NCBI GenBank assembly: GCA_013812695.1
Contig: JACCSZ010000118.1
Span: 1 to 5,483, forward strand
Reading direction: 5' to 3'
Length of the DNA: 5,483 nucleotides
Source: Gemmatimonadales bacterium
Lineage (GTDB): Bacteria; Gemmatimonadota; Gemmatimonadetes; Gemmatimonadales; GWC2-71-9
In this document: positions 4,933 to 5,483 of the stretch, in pieces
Layout of the letters: the number at the start of each line of letters is the position of its first letter
Position numbering within the stretch: the stretch's first letter is position 1
Notes under the pieces: generated by a model
Databases searched by the model: none
The model's input: the letters and a program-made list of their open reading frames with translations, nothing else
Told to the model about the DNA's origin: nothing
Made by a program: the position numbers and the translations under genes

Positions 4933-5483
4933 CTACAACCCCGGCTGGAAGCTGACCACCCAGCGAAAGGCCAGCTCGTCATCGCCCGCGGCGGCGTCCT
5001 GCGCCAGCTCGGGACGGCTGACCCACAGCGGCAGATCGAACCGGGTGACGAACCGCGTATCGCCGATCCGGTGCTCGGCCCGCAGGCCGACGCCCGCGTC
5101 CCCGATGAAACGCACCTGCCCGCCGGGCAGAGCCGGGGCTCCATTGCCGATGCCCTGCGCCAGGTCGGTGAACGCAGCCAGCGCCACGCGCGAGAACAGC
5201 CGCGCCGCGGGCCGCGCGACGAGCGTGCGCTCGAGCTCCAGGTTGAGCCCGACGAGTGCCGGAGCCGAGACCCGTGGGTCGACCCCACGCACGCCCGCAC
5301 CGCCGGGCTGGTGGTAGTTCACGTCCTCGCCTTCGAGCAGCGCGCCGCGGGAACGCAGGAACGGATTGGTGAGCCGCGCGAGCGGGTCGGCGCCCTGGAC
5401 GTAGACCTGTCGCTGCTTGACGGCGACGTCGTTGCCGGCGGCCAGGCCCGCAAACAGCCGGCCGGCGAGCTGGAGCCGCGCGC
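4933..5483 (-). CDS. C-terminal part of a probable outer-membrane beta-barrel protein, cut by window edge
   Basis: The frame is open from the right edge to TAG at 4933-4935, giving 182 visible residues and no stop, so the GTG at 5320-5322 is internal and not the likely start. The sequence alternates short hydrophobic or aromatic strands with Gly/Asp-rich turns: LVGLNLELERTLV, RLFSRVALAAFTDLAQG, VRFIGDAGVGLRAEHR, TRFVTRFDLPLWVS and a final FRWVVSFQPGL. The pattern GGAGVRGVDP, then LNLELER, then GDAGVGLR, then FDLPLWVS resembles the last strands of Omp85/BamA-like or surface-antigen barrels, where a GxRG-type motif and a GxGLR strand recur. It may be the barrel of a larger protein (transporter, assembly factor or fused enzyme). 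The terminal residue is Leu, not the usual Phe or Trp. Barrel type and function are uncertain without the N-terminal part. Confidence 0.6.
   Translation of the reverse strand, partial: ARLQLAGRLFAGLAAGNDVAVKQRQVYVQGADPLARLTNPFLRSRGALLEGEDVNYHQPGGAGVRGVDPRVSAPALVGLNLELERTLVARPAARLFSRVALAAFTDLAQGIGNGAPALPGGQVRFIGDAGVGLRAEHRIGDTRFVTRFDLPLWVSRPELAQDAAAGDDELAFRWVVSFQPGL

Noticed and set aside
4772..5317. Plus-strand open frame of 181 codons with peptide VILSAAKES
   Set aside because: That peptide is the known by-product of translating the dispersed repeat; the rest is antisense to the barrel gene.

Overview
The window is GC-rich, compactly coded bacterial chromosomal DNA with third codon positions dominated by G and C. 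The visible part of the most upstream minus-strand gene looks like the C-terminal part of an outer-membrane beta-barrel, which, if right, points to a diderm (Gram-negative type) bacterium. The spacers carry a dispersed palindromic repeat with core GTCATCCTGAGCG-N-AGCGAAGGAG, a type seen in many GC-rich environmental genomes. The gene mix would fit a soil or sediment lineage such as Gemmatimonadota, but that placement is a guess from gene style, not a demonstrated assignment.

Layout. On the plus strand at the left edge (1-516) is a type II toxin-antitoxin pair: the last 27 codons of an antitoxin, overlapping by GTGA with a complete PIN-domain (VapC-like) toxin. A small hairpin (519-535) lies in the convergent junction. 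Everything else is on the minus strand. Read in the direction of transcription (right to left) it is: the C-terminal part of a probable outer-membrane beta-barrel protein (4933-5483, open at the edge); a spacer with a long near-perfect inverted repeat (4859-4924) and a candidate promoter; a mannose-6-phosphate-isomerase-like cupin (4354-4704); one base later a sugar-1-phosphate nucleotidylyltransferase with a C-terminal left-handed beta-helix (3360-4352); a DUF885-family putative metallopeptidase (1660-3276); and a D-Ala-D-Ala-ligase-like ATP-grasp enzyme (549-1535, TTG start).

How the genes relate. The cupin and the nucleotidylyltransferase are almost certainly co-transcribed and probably co-translated. 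Together they suggest supply of an activated sugar for a surface glycan. The DUF885 and ATP-grasp genes follow in the same direction, but after spacers of 83 and 124 bases that hold copies of the repeat, so operon membership is less certain. Every minus-strand spacer longer than 80 bases holds a version of the repeat, each in a different structural state: a clean hairpin, a single arm plus a 31-base tandem duplication that forms the 3' end of a gene, and a branched imperfect palindrome. No clearly new biological system is visible. The points most worth following are the repeat family, the non-canonical C-terminal loop of the Ddl-like ligase and the start-site corrections.
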